This document shows positions 52,000 to 62,102 of a stretch of DNA of 64,000 bases, piece by piece; position 1 is the stretch's first letter, and the number at the start of each line of letters is the position of its first letter. Both the position numbers and the translations under genes were made by a program. This stretch comes from Tatumella terrea (GTDB lineage: Bacteria > Pseudomonadota > Gammaproteobacteria > Enterobacterales > Enterobacteriaceae), in contig NZ_BAAAFX010000002.1 of the NCBI RefSeq assembly GCF_039523755.1, forward strand, positions 186,001 through 250,000, in the 5' to 3' direction. The notes under the pieces were generated by a model. The model was not told the origin of the DNA, made no database searches, and saw only the letters and a program-made list of their open reading frames with translations.

Positions 52000-54330
52000 T
52001 CAGAAATGAACGTTGGCGGTCAGCATCCAGCTGCGCTCTGCGCCCGGGAAGTACCGGTAGCCGCTTTTATTTATGGACGCCACATAATGGGTATTAAAGA
52101 CGTTATAGACGTTCAGTTGCAGATCCAGATTATTGTTCACACGGTAGCCGGCCATGGCGTCGGCGACCCAGTAATTATCGACTTTATCCGGTGTTCCTGC
52201 CGCACCATCGGACCCGCGATGCATGCTGCCCACATAGCGGGCCCCGGCCCCGGCCAGCAGCTTATCGGTCAGCTGATAGGTCGTCCAGGAGGTGAATGCA
52301 TGTTTCGGGGTATAACTCAGCGCAGAGGACCCGTCATTACTGACAGTACTGCCTTCTTCGACGACGGCATTCTGCAGGGTATAGCCCATCATCAGATGCC
52401 ATTTATCGGTCAGATTACCGCTGGCAGTCAGTTCGTATCCCTGTACGCGCTTGCGCCCGGTCTGGACATAGTCGAGCGTGATCGGGTCCCGGGTCACTTC
52501 ATTACGGATATCGGTACGGAACAGTGCACCGCTCAGTAACAGGGTGTCATCAAACAGGCTCCACTTGGTGCCTACTTCTGCCGTCGCGGTTTTTTGTGGC
52601 TGGAAGTCGGTACGGTTCGCACTGTTGCCGCTTCCGCTTTCGGCCAGCTGGAAGTTGCTGCCGCCCGGAGGTTGCTGTGAAACGCCATAGTTAATATAGA
52701 CGTTCCCCTGCGGGGTCAGATGATACAGGGCACCGGCTTTCCAGTTAAACAGTTTACCGCTTTTGGCGGTGTCTACCGTCGATACCGGTGTCCCGGCAGA
52801 GACTCCTGCCGGACAACTGACGGCACCGCGTCCTGTTCCTCCGCAGACCGATAAGGCGCTATAGCGGGTACGGTAACTGTCCAGTCGGACACCTCCGTTC
52901 AGCTCGAACGCCGGTGTGACCTGTAAGGTATCAAAGGCATACACGCCAAAGGTATCGGTCGTTCCCCGCGCATCGGCCCCGGTCGGGGTCAGTCCGCCAA
53001 TGGATACATCACTGTCGGGATGATAGATATTCACCGCCGGTGCCGTCAGAGATTTCACACCGTAGTTGACCTGTGTTTCCCGCGTCACTTCTACCCCGGT
53101 ACTGATATCGTGGCTCACGGCCCCGGTGGAAAAACGGGAGGTCAGATTGGTCTGGTTAGTGACTATCTTGTTCAGAGCATCTTTGGTGTTGATCAGTCGC
53201 GCCCAGTCCCAGTCACCCGCAGAGGCGGAGCCGTGGGTCGTGATCTGGGTGTTTCCGCCCATAATCGACGTCAGTAAATATTTCTGACGTGTCTCTGACC
53301 AGCGGGTGGTGTTACGAAGCGTCGTGTTGTCAGAAAAATCATGTTCGAAACGCAGGGTCGCGGTATCACTGTCGGAAATATCAAAATCAGAGTCCGTGCC
53401 GTAATAATTGTGGGTGTTGACCTTCCCGCTGCTATTCAGTGCTGCAAAGCCTGCCGGGGCAGTATAGCCCGGCAGACCGATCGTCGGGATACCGCCATCC
53501 GGAGTGTTGTGTTGATGTACATGTTCATAATCCAGATAGAGCCGCGTTGGCGTATCCAGTCCGAAAGCGATTGAAGGGGCAATCCCATACTTTTCATGGC
53601 TGATATTATTACGGGTATTGCTATGACCTTTGTCGCCCATCATGTTGACACGAAAAGCGGTCGTATCATTAATCATCTGATTATAGTCGACGGTGGCACG
53701 TCGTTCAGAACCACTGCCATAGCTCACCGATCCTGCGACAGAGGTTCCTGCCAGTGGCTGTTTGGAAATCCGGTTGATGGACCCGGACGGGGCGCTGCGG
53801 CCATAATCCGACCCGGAAGCCCCTTTAATGACTTCAACGCTCTCGGTGTTGAAGGTGTCGCGGGTCGTGGTGCTGATATCGCGGATCCCGTCCAGATAAA
53901 TACTGGACGACGTATCGATGCCGCGCATATAAATCGTATCCCCGGTCGAGGTACTGCCGTTTTCCCCGGCAAAAAATGCCCCGGCCCCGGCGACGTTTTT
54001 CAGCGCATCCGTCAGGGTCGTGGCCTGCTGCTCCTGCATCACCTGTTGCGGAATGACCGTGACCGTCCGTGTGGTGTCAGCCAGCGGGCGGGTAAATTTC
54101 GGGTCAGACAGTGTCTGTGGCAGGTAAAGCGACGGTAAGGTACCTTTGACCACCAGGGTCTCGTCCGGGCCAGAGGCTTTTTTCGGGCTTCCGGCGACAG
54201 GCGTCGGTGGGGTTAATGCGGTCTCAGTGGCTGACATCGCGGGTGCAGAAAGGCCGACACACAGACTGGCGAAAATGGTCAGTGTGCCTGAGACAGGGAA
54301 AGCCGGTGAAATATTGGAATCAGGTTTCAA
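52000..54330 (-). CDS. fiu: catecholate siderophore receptor Fiu
   Basis: The 776-residue TonB-dependent receptor aligns with E. coli Fiu along its length. Matching blocks are FAGENGSTSTGDTIYMRGIDTSSSIYLDGIRD in the plug (about residue 119), YGRSAPSGSINRISKQP, GGIPTIGLPGYTAP, and the barrel end MLTANVHF. The only reasonable start is TTG at 54330, with a GGAG site upstream, followed by a signal peptide ending near APAMSA. Fiu imports catechol compounds and their iron complexes with TonB-ExbBD. A Fur box sits 31 bp upstream. Confidence 0.93.
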   Translation of the reverse strand: MKPDSNISPAFPVSGTLTIFASLCVGLSAPAMSATETALTPPTPVAGSPKKASGPDETLVVKGTLPSLYLPQTLSDPKFTRPLADTTRTVTVIPQQVMQEQQATTLTDALKNVAGAGAFFAGENGSTSTGDTIYMRGIDTSSSIYLDGIRDISTTTRDTFNTESVEVIKGASGSDYGRSAPSGSINRISKQPLAGTSVAGSVSYGSGSERRATVDYNQMINDTTAFRVNMMGDKGHSNTRNNISHEKYGIAPSIAFGLDTPTRLYLDYEHVHQHNTPDGGIPTIGLPGYTAPAGFAALNSSGKVNTHNYYGTDSDFDISDSDTATLRFEHDFSDNTTLRNTTRWSETRQKYLLTSIMGGNTQITTHGSASAGDWDWARLINTKDALNKIVTNQTNLTSRFSTGAVSHDISTGVEVTRETQVNYGVKSLTAPAVNIYHPDSDVSIGGLTPTGADARGTTDTFGVYAFDTLQVTPAFELNGGVRLDSYRTRYSALSVCGGTGRGAVSCPAGVSAGTPVSTVDTAKSGKLFNWKAGALYHLTPQGNVYINYGVSQQPPGGSNFQLAESGSGNSANRTDFQPQKTATAEVGTKWSLFDDTLLLSGALFRTDIRNEVTRDPITLDYVQTGRKRVQGYELTASGNLTDKWHLMMGYTLQNAVVEEGSTVSNDGSSALSYTPKHAFTSWTTYQLTDKLLAGAGARYVGSMHRGSDGAAGTPDKVDNYWVADAMAGYRVNNNLDLQLNVYNVFNTHYVASINKSGYRYFPGAERSWMLTANVHF

Positions 54331-54360
54331 ACGAAAGGTCTCCGCAAATGCTAAATTTAA

Positions 54361-54389
54361 TGAGAATTATTATCATGATGATTCTCATT
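54361..54389 (-). promoter_or_regulatory. Fur box upstream of fiu
   Basis: TGAGAATTATTATCATGATG followed by ATTCTCA is a near-palindromic site with overlapping matches to the Fur 19-mer GATAATGATAATCATTATC. It lies just upstream of fiu, where it would repress fiu-piuC when iron is plentiful. Confidence 0.85.
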
Positions 54390-54485
54390 ATGACGTCTTT
54401 CATTTTTCAGGTAAAGGGATGTAAATGAATATTGCTGAAAAGAGGTGAAATTGAAAAAACCTGAAGAAAAAACCGACAGAAGACC

Positions 54486-54512
54486 AAAAAAAGGGGCAGC
54501 CATGGCTGCCCC
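54486..54512 (-). terminator. intrinsic terminator of the betIBA operon
   Basis: On the minus strand GGGGCAGC-CATG-GCTGCCCC forms an 8-bp stem followed by seven T residues, 21 bp after the betA stop. Confidence 0.9.
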
Positions 54513-54532
54513 GCAGGGAAGATCTTATCAGA

Positions 54533-56212
54533 TTACTTACGTAACGGTGCCGTGCGTGCCGGAGCATCACCCGCGATATAGTACGGCGCGGTGCTGCGTG
54601 GCAGTGGCTGACGACCACGAATGATGTCGGCCATCTTCTCACCGATCATGATGGTGGTGGCGTTCAGGTTACCTGTGACAATTTCGGGCATGATCGACGC
54701 ATCGACAACACGCAGTCCCTCAAGCCCGTGGACCCGGCCTGCTGCATCAACCACTGCCATCTCATCGTTACCCATTTTACAGGTTCCGCAAGGGTGGTAA
54801 GCCGTTTCCGCATGGTTACGTACAAACTCATCCAGCTGTTCATCGCTCTGGCAGTCCATGCCCGGGCTCAGTTCTTTGCCGCGATATTTATCCAGCGCCG
54901 GCTGATTGATGATCTCACGGGTCAGGCGGATACAGTCACGAAATTCCTGCCAGTCCTGATCATGAGACATGTAGTTAAACAGAATCGACGGATGCTCATG
55001 GGGATCGCGTGATTTAAGCTGGACACGACCGCGGCTCGGAGAACGCATGGAACCGACATGACACTGGAAGCCGTGGGCTTCAATCGCATTGGTGCCGTTG
55101 TAGTTAATCGCCACCGGCAGAAAATGGTACTGGATGTTCGGCCAGGTAAACTCTTCGCGGCTGCGGATAAATCCGCCGGCCTCAAACTGGTTACTGGCAC
55201 CGATGCCGGTACCGTTAAACATCCATTCAGCGCCAATCTTTGGCTGATTCCACCATTTCAGTGCCGGATACAAAGAAACCGGCTCTTTACATTCATATTG
55301 CAGATACATTTCCAGATGGTCCTGCAGATTTTCCCCGACCCCGGGTAAATCGTGAACCAGCGGAATATTGAATTTTTTCAGTAACTCTGCAGGGCCGACG
55401 CCGGAACGTTGCAGGATCTGCGGTGACGCGATGGCCCCGGCAGACAACAGCACTTCTTTGCGTGCGGTGGCCCGGACAGGGGTTTTATTGTCCCCCTGCA
55501 GATATTCCACGGCGATGGCCCGCTTACCTTCAAACAGAATACGGTCCGTCGTGGCGTGGGTCACAATGGTCAGATTACTGCGTTGTTTGGCCTGATCCAG
55601 GTATCCGCGCGCGGTACTGGAGCGGCGACCGTTTTTGGTCACGGTACGGTCCATCGGGCCGAAACCTTCCTGCTGGAAACCATTCAGATCATCCGTCCGC
55701 GGGTAACCTGCCTGCACACCGGCTTCAACCATGGCGTCGAATAACGGGTTTTTATCCGCTTTCGGGGTGGCGACACTGACCGGGCCTTCACCGCCGTGAT
55801 AATCGTTCGGGCCGATATCGCGGGTTTCCGCTTTACGGTAGTAGGGCAGGCAGTCCGCATAGGTCCAGTTTTCCAGTCCCGGTGCTTTAGCCCAGTTTTC
55901 CAGGTCCATCGCATTACCGCGGATATAGCACATGCCGTTGATCAGGGAGGAGCCGCCGAGGCCTTTGCCGCGTCCGCACTCCATGCGGCGGTTATTCATA
56001 TGCGGTTCCGGGTCAGTTTCATAGGCCCAGTTATAACGCTTACCCTGCAACGGGTAGGCCAGTGCCGCCGGCATCTGAGTGCGGAAATCGGCACGATAGT
56101 CAGGGCCGCCCGCTTCCAGCAGCAGCACCTTAACATTGCTGTCTTCGGTAAGGCGGGTAGCCAGTACGTTGCCGGCAGAACCGGCACCGATAACAATATA
56201 ATCAAATTCCAT
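54533..56212 (-). CDS. betA: choline dehydrogenase
   Basis: The third of three tandem ATGs (56212, MEFDYIVIGAGSAGN) is preferred because it gives the best spacing from GAGGA and matches E. coli BetA. The 559-residue GMC oxidoreductase has the FAD-binding GAGSAGN motif at the start and the GMC signature GKGLGGSSLINGMCYIRG (about residue 85). The conserved C-terminal active-site region contains TAYHPCGTCKMG. It oxidises choline to betaine aldehyde at the membrane. It is the last gene of betIBA. Confidence 0.96.
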   Translation of the reverse strand: MEFDYIVIGAGSAGNVLATRLTEDSNVKVLLLEAGGPDYRADFRTQMPAALAYPLQGKRYNWAYETDPEPHMNNRRMECGRGKGLGGSSLINGMCYIRGNAMDLENWAKAPGLENWTYADCLPYYRKAETRDIGPNDYHGGEGPVSVATPKADKNPLFDAMVEAGVQAGYPRTDDLNGFQQEGFGPMDRTVTKNGRRSSTARGYLDQAKQRSNLTIVTHATTDRILFEGKRAIAVEYLQGDNKTPVRATARKEVLLSAGAIASPQILQRSGVGPAELLKKFNIPLVHDLPGVGENLQDHLEMYLQYECKEPVSLYPALKWWNQPKIGAEWMFNGTGIGASNQFEAGGFIRSREEFTWPNIQYHFLPVAINYNGTNAIEAHGFQCHVGSMRSPSRGRVQLKSRDPHEHPSILFNYMSHDQDWQEFRDCIRLTREIINQPALDKYRGKELSPGMDCQSDEQLDEFVRNHAETAYHPCGTCKMGNDEMAVVDAAGRVHGLEGLRVVDASIMPEIVTGNLNATTIMIGEKMADIIRGRQPLPRSTAPYYIAGDAPARTAPLRK

Positions 56213-56234
56213 CATCATTCCTCAGGCTGAGTGT

Positions 56235-57707
56235 TTAAAATACGGACTGGAAGGTTTCCAGTTCGACCTGAACAGATTTCACCCGGGTATAACTTTGCAG
56301 TGTCATTTGTCCGTTTTCGCGGCCAATCCCTGAATGTTTGTAGCCACCGACCGGCATTTCTGCCGGGGACTCTCCCCAGGTATTGATCCAGCAAATGCCG
56401 GCTTCCAGCTGGTGGATAATGCGATGAGCCCGGTTGATTGAAGGCGTGACGACGCCTGCCGCCAGACCAAAATCGGTATCATTAGCCCGGCGGATCACTT
56501 CTTCTTCGCTCTCATAGGTCAGAATAGACATCACCGGCCCGAAGATCTCTTCACGGACAATTTCCATATCATCTGTGCAATCGGTAAAGACGGTTGGGGC
56601 AACCCAGGCACCGTCGTCAAAGCCCGCTGAGGTCAGCGGTTCACCGCCGCACAGCAGGGTGGCACCATTCTCAACACCGGAACGGATGAAACGCAGCACA
56701 TTATCGCGATGAGCAAAGCTGACCAGCGGTCCGAAGTTAGTATCCGGCTGTTGCGGATCACCGGCACGGATGCGGGCAACGCGGGTCAGGATCTTTTGTT
56801 CAAACTCTTTTTTCAGTGCCGACGGGATGAAGACACGGGTGCCGTTAGTACAGACCTGACCGGAGCTGTAAAAGTTAGCCATCATGGCAATATCGGCCGC
56901 CAGATCCAGGTCAGCATCATCACAAATCACCAGCGGTGATTTGCCGCCCAGTTCCATGGTGACTTCTTTCAGGGTAGAACCGGCAGAGTTCGCCATCACT
57001 TTACGGCCACTGACCACGCCTCCGGTAAAGGAGACTTTATCGATGCCAGAGTGTTCAGTCAGGGCCTGGCCGGTAACCGCTCCGGTACCCGGTAATACGT
57101 TGAAGACGCCATCCGGTACACCGGCTTCGGTATAGATTTCGGCCAGTTTCAGTGCGGTCAGCGGTGTGACTTCACTGGGTTTGAAGATCATGGCATTACC
57201 CGCAGCCAGCGCCGGGGCAGATTTCCAGAGGGCAATCTGGATCGGGTAGTTCCAGGCACCGATACCGGCGACCACACCCAGGGGTTCACGGCGGGTATAA
57301 GCAAAGGAGGTATCCCGCAGCGGGATTTGCTGGCCTTCAAGGGTAGTTGCCAGCCCGGCATAATATTCCAGCACATCCGCCCCGGTGACGATATCGACCG
57401 CCTGAGTTTCGCTCAGGGGTTTTCCGGTATCCAGTGTTTCCAGTACAGCCAGTTCGTCGTTGCGTTCACGCAACAGATCCACGGCTTTGCGCAGGATGCG
57501 CGAACGCTCGACGGCAGTCATGGCTGCCCAGATTTTCTGACCCCGGCGCGCGGCGGCCACTGCCAGATCCACATCCTGCTGGCCGGCTTCATGCACCGTG
57601 GCGAGAACTTCTCCATTGGCGGGGTTCACCGTCTGAAACGTCGAACCGCTCTGTGCGGGCACACTGGCCCCGTTGATGTACAGTAACTGTTCTGCGAATC
57701 GTGACAT
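56235..57707 (-). CDS. betB: betaine aldehyde dehydrogenase
   Basis: The 490-residue aldehyde dehydrogenase has the catalytic glutamate motif MELGGKSP (about residue 252) and the catalytic cysteine in SSGQVCTNGTRVFIP (about 286), with a Rossmann NAD domain. The fingerprint AGICWINTWGESPAEMPVGGYKHSGIGREN near the end is typical of BetB. It oxidises betaine aldehyde to glycine betaine. It lies between betI (3 bp) and betA (22 bp). Confidence 0.96.
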   Translation of the reverse strand: MSRFAEQLLYINGASVPAQSGSTFQTVNPANGEVLATVHEAGQQDVDLAVAAARRGQKIWAAMTAVERSRILRKAVDLLRERNDELAVLETLDTGKPLSETQAVDIVTGADVLEYYAGLATTLEGQQIPLRDTSFAYTRREPLGVVAGIGAWNYPIQIALWKSAPALAAGNAMIFKPSEVTPLTALKLAEIYTEAGVPDGVFNVLPGTGAVTGQALTEHSGIDKVSFTGGVVSGRKVMANSAGSTLKEVTMELGGKSPLVICDDADLDLAADIAMMANFYSSGQVCTNGTRVFIPSALKKEFEQKILTRVARIRAGDPQQPDTNFGPLVSFAHRDNVLRFIRSGVENGATLLCGGEPLTSAGFDDGAWVAPTVFTDCTDDMEIVREEIFGPVMSILTYESEEEVIRRANDTDFGLAAGVVTPSINRAHRIIHQLEAGICWINTWGESPAEMPVGGYKHSGIGRENGQMTLQSYTRVKSVQVELETFQSVF

Positions 57708-57710
57708 AGT

Positions 57711-58316
57711 TTATTCTCCGTCAGTTGATTTTCTGTCCGCCAGCTGCTGGCGGATGAATTGGGTGGTAAGCGCTTTCGCTGACGCCTTGTCGAAAGGTTT
57801 TCCGCTCAGCGCGGCGCGCAGCCATAACCCGTCAATAAGTGCTGATAATCCGTAACCGGCAATTCTGGCCTTGTCCCTGGGCAATTCACGGCGAAATTCA
57901 GCAATCAGTGTCGAAAGCAGCCGCTGGCTGCTGGCTATCTGTAACCGGTGCAGCATCGGCTGGTGCATACTGCTGGCCCAGAAATCAAGCCAGGCCTTCA
58001 TTGCGGCACTGTGCAACTGTGTATCATCAAAGTTACCATCAACGATCGCCGACAGACGAACACTGGCATCGGCCGCCGGGAGTTGCTTCAACCGGCTCAG
58101 CACGGCAATCCGAAGCTGTGACGTGATATCACGCATCGTGGCTTCCAGCAGTCCGTTTTTATCCCCGAAATAGTGACTGATGATCCCTGTTGAAACACCG
58201 GCGCGTTTGGCTATCTGTGCAATAGTGGCGTAATGCAGCCCGACATCATTGATAGTTTCCAGTGTGGCATCGATAAGCTGACGCCGACGAATGGGTTGCA
58301 TACCTACTTTAGGCAT
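57711..58316 (-). CDS. betI: choline-responsive TetR-family repressor BetI
   Basis: The 201-residue protein starts MPKVGMQPIRRRQLIDATLETINDVGLHYATIAQIAKRAGVSTGIISHYFGDKNGLLEATM, a textbook BetI helix-turn-helix region. It represses betIBA and betT until choline binds. It is the first gene of the operon and divergent from betT. Confidence 0.95.
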   Translation of the reverse strand: MPKVGMQPIRRRQLIDATLETINDVGLHYATIAQIAKRAGVSTGIISHYFGDKNGLLEATMRDITSQLRIAVLSRLKQLPAADASVRLSAIVDGNFDDTQLHSAAMKAWLDFWASSMHQPMLHRLQIASSQRLLSTLIAEFRRELPRDKARIAGYGLSALIDGLWLRAALSGKPFDKASAKALTTQFIRQQLADRKSTDGE

Positions 58317-58361
58317 ACCGCTGACTCCCCGAGACTTTGTTATGCAGTATTAAAACTTTTT

Positions 58362-58382
58362 TTGATTGGATGTTCAATATAA
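58362..58382. promoter_or_regulatory. candidate BetI operator
   Basis: ATTGGA-TG-TTCAAT (58365-58378) is an inverted repeat with 5 of 6 matching pairs, within TTGATTGGATGTTCAATAT. It resembles the bet operator of E. coli and lies in the betI-betT divergent region, close to the betI start. Confidence 0.65.
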
Positions 58383-58579
58383 AAAAAGAAATTGTTATGA
58401 TTAACCCCTCAGACTGCTATACGGTCAGGAGAAACGTCCTGACTTCAGAATAAATAACTGCTACAGGGAGTATTAGCAGAGACTATTGTCAGCCCGTAAT
58501 GGCGGCATCCGGGGGTTATCCACGAACACCCACGGGCAAGCCTGCAGTTTTCACATCGCTTAGTAACCGGAGGTATTGA

Positions 58580-60610
58580 ATGAACCACCCGCCCGCCGAA
58601 GGAAAAGACAGAATTAACCCGGTGGTGTTTTACACCTCCGCAGGATTAATTTTGCTGTTTTCGCTGATGACGTTCTTCTTCAGCGACACCTCAGCCAGGA
58701 TAATTCAGTCGACAGTCAACTGGGTGTCCGCCACTTTTGGCTGGTATTACATGCTGGCCGCGACCCTGTATATCGTCTTCGTTCTGTTTATGGCAGGCTC
58801 ACGCTTTGGTGCGATTAAACTTGGCCCCGAACACTCAAAACCGGAGTTCAGCTTACCGAGCTGGGCGGCCATGCTGTTTGCCGCAGGTATCGGTATTGAC
58901 CTGATGTTTTTCTCGGTTGCCGAACCGGTCACCCAGTATATGCAACCCCCGGAAGGGTCGGGTCAGACACTGGAAGCCGCCAGACAAGCGATGGTCTGGA
59001 CCTTATTCCATTACGGAGTGACCGGCTGGTCGATGTATGCCCTGATGGGAATAGCGCTGGGCTACTTCAGTTATCGCTATAACCTCCCTCTGACCATCCG
59101 TTCGGCCTTATACCCGATATTTGGTAAACGGGTAAACGGCCCTATCGGGCATACGGTAGATATCGCCGCCGTGGTGGGTACCATTTTTGGGATCGCGACC
59201 ACGCTGGGAATTGGTGTGGTACAGCTGAATTACGGGTTGAATGTGTTATTTCACATCCCGGACAGCCTCAGTACTAAAGCCGCCCTGATCGTGCTCTCCG
59301 TGGTTATCGCGACCATTTCGGTCACCTCCGGGGTGGATAAAGGGATCCGGTTGCTCTCCGAACTTAATGTCCTGCTGGCGCTGGGCTTGATCCTCTTTGT
59401 TTTATTCTTCGGCAATACCGAATTTTTACTGAATGCGCTGGTGCTGAATGTCGGTGATTATATTAACCGCTTTATGGGTATGACGCTGAACACCTTTGCT
59501 TTTGATCGTCCGACCGAATGGATGAATAACTGGACCCTGTTTTTCTGGGCCTGGTGGGTGGCCTGGTCGCCGTTTGTCGGCCTGTTTCTGGCGCGTATCT
59601 CCCGTGGCCGTACCATCCGCGAGTTTGTGCTTGGCACCCTGATTATTCCGTTTGCCTTTACCCTGTTGTGGCTGTCGGTGTTCGGAAATGCTGCGCTCTA
59701 CCAGATTATTCACGGTAACCTCAGCTTCGCCAACGATGTTATGCAGCATCCTGAGCGCGGTTTTTATAACCTGCTGGCACAATATCCGGCCTTTACCTTC
59801 AGTGCGTCGGTGGCCACCATTACCGGCCTGCTGTTTTATGTGACCTCTGCGGACTCGGGGGCGCTGGTGCTGGGGAACTTCACCTCGCGTCTGAAAGATA
59901 TCAACAGTGATGCCCCTAACTGGATCCGTATCTTCTGGTCTATCGTTATTGGGGTACTGACGCTGGGAATGCTGATGGCTAACGGGATTTCGGCGCTGCA
60001 AAGTACCACCGTGATCATGGGGCTGCCGTTCAGTTTCGTCATTTTCTTTGTGATGGCGGGGCTGTATAAATCGCTGAAGGTTGAAGATTACCGTCGTGTC
60101 AGTGCCAGCCGTGATACCGCGCCTTATCTGGCAACGGCCCATGACCGCCGTAGCTGGAAAAAACGGCTTTCCCGGTTGATGAACTATCCGGGCACCGGGT
60201 ATACCCGCGAAATGCTCGAGCAGACCTGCTGGCCGGCGATGCAGGAAGTGGCGAAAGAGCTCGAATTACGCGGTGCGAATGTGACCTCTGAAAACCTGCT
60301 GCCGGAAGGGGATGACGACCTGGGGCATCTTTCTCTGACCGTGAATCTGGGGGAAGAGCAGAACTTTGTTTATGAGATCTGGCCACAGAAGTATTCGATT
60401 CCCGGCTTCACCTATCGGGCACGCAGCGGCAAGTCCAGTTACTATCGCCTGGAAACTTTTTTGCTTGAAGGGAGCCAGGGCAATGATTTAATGGACTACA
60501 GTAAAGAGCAGGTGATCATTGATATCCTTGATCAATATGAACGCCATCTGAACTTTATTCATTTACACCGGGAAGCACCTGGAAATCATATCAATTTTCC
60601 GCACTTGTAA
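58580..60610 (+). CDS. betT: high-affinity choline transporter BetT
   Basis: The 676-residue BCCT-family protein has twelve membrane segments. The conserved tryptophan-rich stretch FFWAWWVAWSPFVGLFLARISRGRT lies near residue 318, and a long C-terminal cytoplasmic domain (about 510-676) is present. Length matches E. coli BetT (677). It imports choline with protons for conversion to betaine by BetA and BetB. CGGAGG precedes the start codon. Confidence 0.96.
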   Translation: MNHPPAEGKDRINPVVFYTSAGLILLFSLMTFFFSDTSARIIQSTVNWVSATFGWYYMLAATLYIVFVLFMAGSRFGAIKLGPEHSKPEFSLPSWAAMLFAAGIGIDLMFFSVAEPVTQYMQPPEGSGQTLEAARQAMVWTLFHYGVTGWSMYALMGIALGYFSYRYNLPLTIRSALYPIFGKRVNGPIGHTVDIAAVVGTIFGIATTLGIGVVQLNYGLNVLFHIPDSLSTKAALIVLSVVIATISVTSGVDKGIRLLSELNVLLALGLILFVLFFGNTEFLLNALVLNVGDYINRFMGMTLNTFAFDRPTEWMNNWTLFFWAWWVAWSPFVGLFLARISRGRTIREFVLGTLIIPFAFTLLWLSVFGNAALYQIIHGNLSFANDVMQHPERGFYNLLAQYPAFTFSASVATITGLLFYVTSADSGALVLGNFTSRLKDINSDAPNWIRIFWSIVIGVLTLGMLMANGISALQSTTVIMGLPFSFVIFFVMAGLYKSLKVEDYRRVSASRDTAPYLATAHDRRSWKKRLSRLMNYPGTGYTREMLEQTCWPAMQEVAKELELRGANVTSENLLPEGDDDLGHLSLTVNLGEEQNFVYEIWPQKYSIPGFTYRARSGKSSYYRLETFLLEGSQGNDLMDYSKEQVIIDILDQYERHLNFIHLHREAPGNHINFPHL

Positions 60611-60652
60611 GGATGATTGACCCGGCAGGGGGAAGCCTCTGCCATTCTCTGC

Positions 60653-60671
60653 GGGGCCGGGGAACGGCCCC
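60653..60671 (+). terminator. hairpin after betT
   Basis: GGGGCCG and CGGCCCC pair around a 5-base loop. The nearest T-run (TTTTT) is about 10 bases further on. Confidence 0.45.
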
Positions 60672-60728
60672 GGTCAGCATGTTTTTCCGGCGTTATCGCA
60701 TCCTGTGAACTGCACTCAGGGAGATGTA

Positions 60729-62069
60729 ATGCAAAAAATCCTCAATACCTTTCTGCCCCTGTACACCACCACACTTCTGATGCTGCTCGGCTCCGGCCTG
60801 CTGACAACCTATGTTTCATTGAGACTGGCCCACGAAAATGTGAGCGGTACGATGATTGGTCTGATCACCGCAGCAAACTATGTCGGGCTGGTGGTCGGCG
60901 GAAAGATTGGGCATAACCTGATTGCCCGTGTGGGACATATCCGTGCCTATGTCGCCTGTGCCGGGATTATTACCGCGTCAGTCATTGGTCACGGACTCAG
61001 TAGCTATATTCCGGTCTGGATTGTGCTGCGCTTTATCATCGGGTTATGCATGATGAGCCAGTATATGGTGCTGGAAAGCTGGCTCAATGATCAGGCAGAG
61101 TCTGATCAGCGTGGCGTTATTTTCGGTTTTTATATGGTGGCGACATACCTGGGGTTATCTGCAGGGCAGATTATCTTATCGCTGGAAACCGGCTTCGGTA
61201 TGCTACCGTTATTGATCGTTGCCCTCTGTTTTGCCTTGTGTCTGGTACCGATTGCCTTAACCACACGAACAAAAGTGCAGCCCATGTCACCGGCTCCGCT
61301 GGAGCTGGGCTATTTTCTGAAGAAAATCCCGAAAATCCTGATCATTACCCTGGTCACCGGCATGGTGATCGGCGCGTTCTATGGCATGGCACCGGTCTAC
61401 GCCAGCCAGATGGGGCTGTCCACCTCACAGATCGGTACCTTTATGGCTGCCACTATTTTTGCCGGACTGGTGACGCAGTTTCCGCTGAGCTGGTTATCCG
61501 ACCGTTATGATCGCGGGCATCTGCTCTTTTTTATCGCGATTTTATTTCTGGTCGTCTCGCTCCCGCTGGCATTCATGAAACATCTGAGTTTTATCGCTAT
61601 CCTCAGTATTTCTTTTGTGGTCAGTATGATGCAGTTTGCGTTATATCCGCTGGCGGTGGCGATGGCCAATGACCGGATTGTGGCTGAACGCCGTGTCTCT
61701 CTGACCGCATGTCTGCTGATGTCCTATGGTATCGGGGCCAGTATCGGGCCACTCCTCACCGGTGCGGTCATGCAGCCTCTGGGGGGCAATATGTTGTATC
61801 TGTTTTTTGCCCTCTGTGGCGTGGTGATTATCGGCCTGACCTGGTTCAGATCGCCGGTCCCGGTTGCGCTGCAGGAAAGCCAGGTTCCGCACGTCCCTCT
61901 GACCGATGGTCTGGTGAGTTCACCGCTGGCAGCGGCATTGAACCCGACGCTGGATGAAGAAGATATTCAGAACACGATGGTGACCACGCCGGAAGATGAG
62001 GCGGCAGAAACCGATACCGACCCGGCCGCGATGCCGGAAGAGGAGCATCAGCGTGAGCCCTGGCCCTGA
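60729..62069 (+). CDS. MFS transporter, YcaD-like
   Basis: The ATG at 60729 (GGGAGATG upstream) gives 446 residues starting MQKILNTFLPLYTTTLLMLLG. Twelve hydrophobic segments and the MFS loop motif SWLSDRYDRGHLL (about residue 254) are visible. A long acidic hydrophilic C-terminal tail (about residues 375-446) is unusual. The protein resembles the YcaD family of E. coli, for which no substrate is established. Its position next to the bet genes may be coincidental. Confidence 0.82.
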   Translation: MQKILNTFLPLYTTTLLMLLGSGLLTTYVSLRLAHENVSGTMIGLITAANYVGLVVGGKIGHNLIARVGHIRAYVACAGIITASVIGHGLSSYIPVWIVLRFIIGLCMMSQYMVLESWLNDQAESDQRGVIFGFYMVATYLGLSAGQIILSLETGFGMLPLLIVALCFALCLVPIALTTRTKVQPMSPAPLELGYFLKKIPKILIITLVTGMVIGAFYGMAPVYASQMGLSTSQIGTFMAATIFAGLVTQFPLSWLSDRYDRGHLLFFIAILFLVVSLPLAFMKHLSFIAILSISFVVSMMQFALYPLAVAMANDRIVAERRVSLTACLLMSYGIGASIGPLLTGAVMQPLGGNMLYLFFALCGVVIIGLTWFRSPVPVALQESQVPHVPLTDGLVSSPLAAALNPTLDEEDIQNTMVTTPEDEAAETDTDPAAMPEEEHQREPWP

Positions 62070-62102
62070 GCGCGGGTATCCATGGCCTGACCGGCAACAG
62101 CC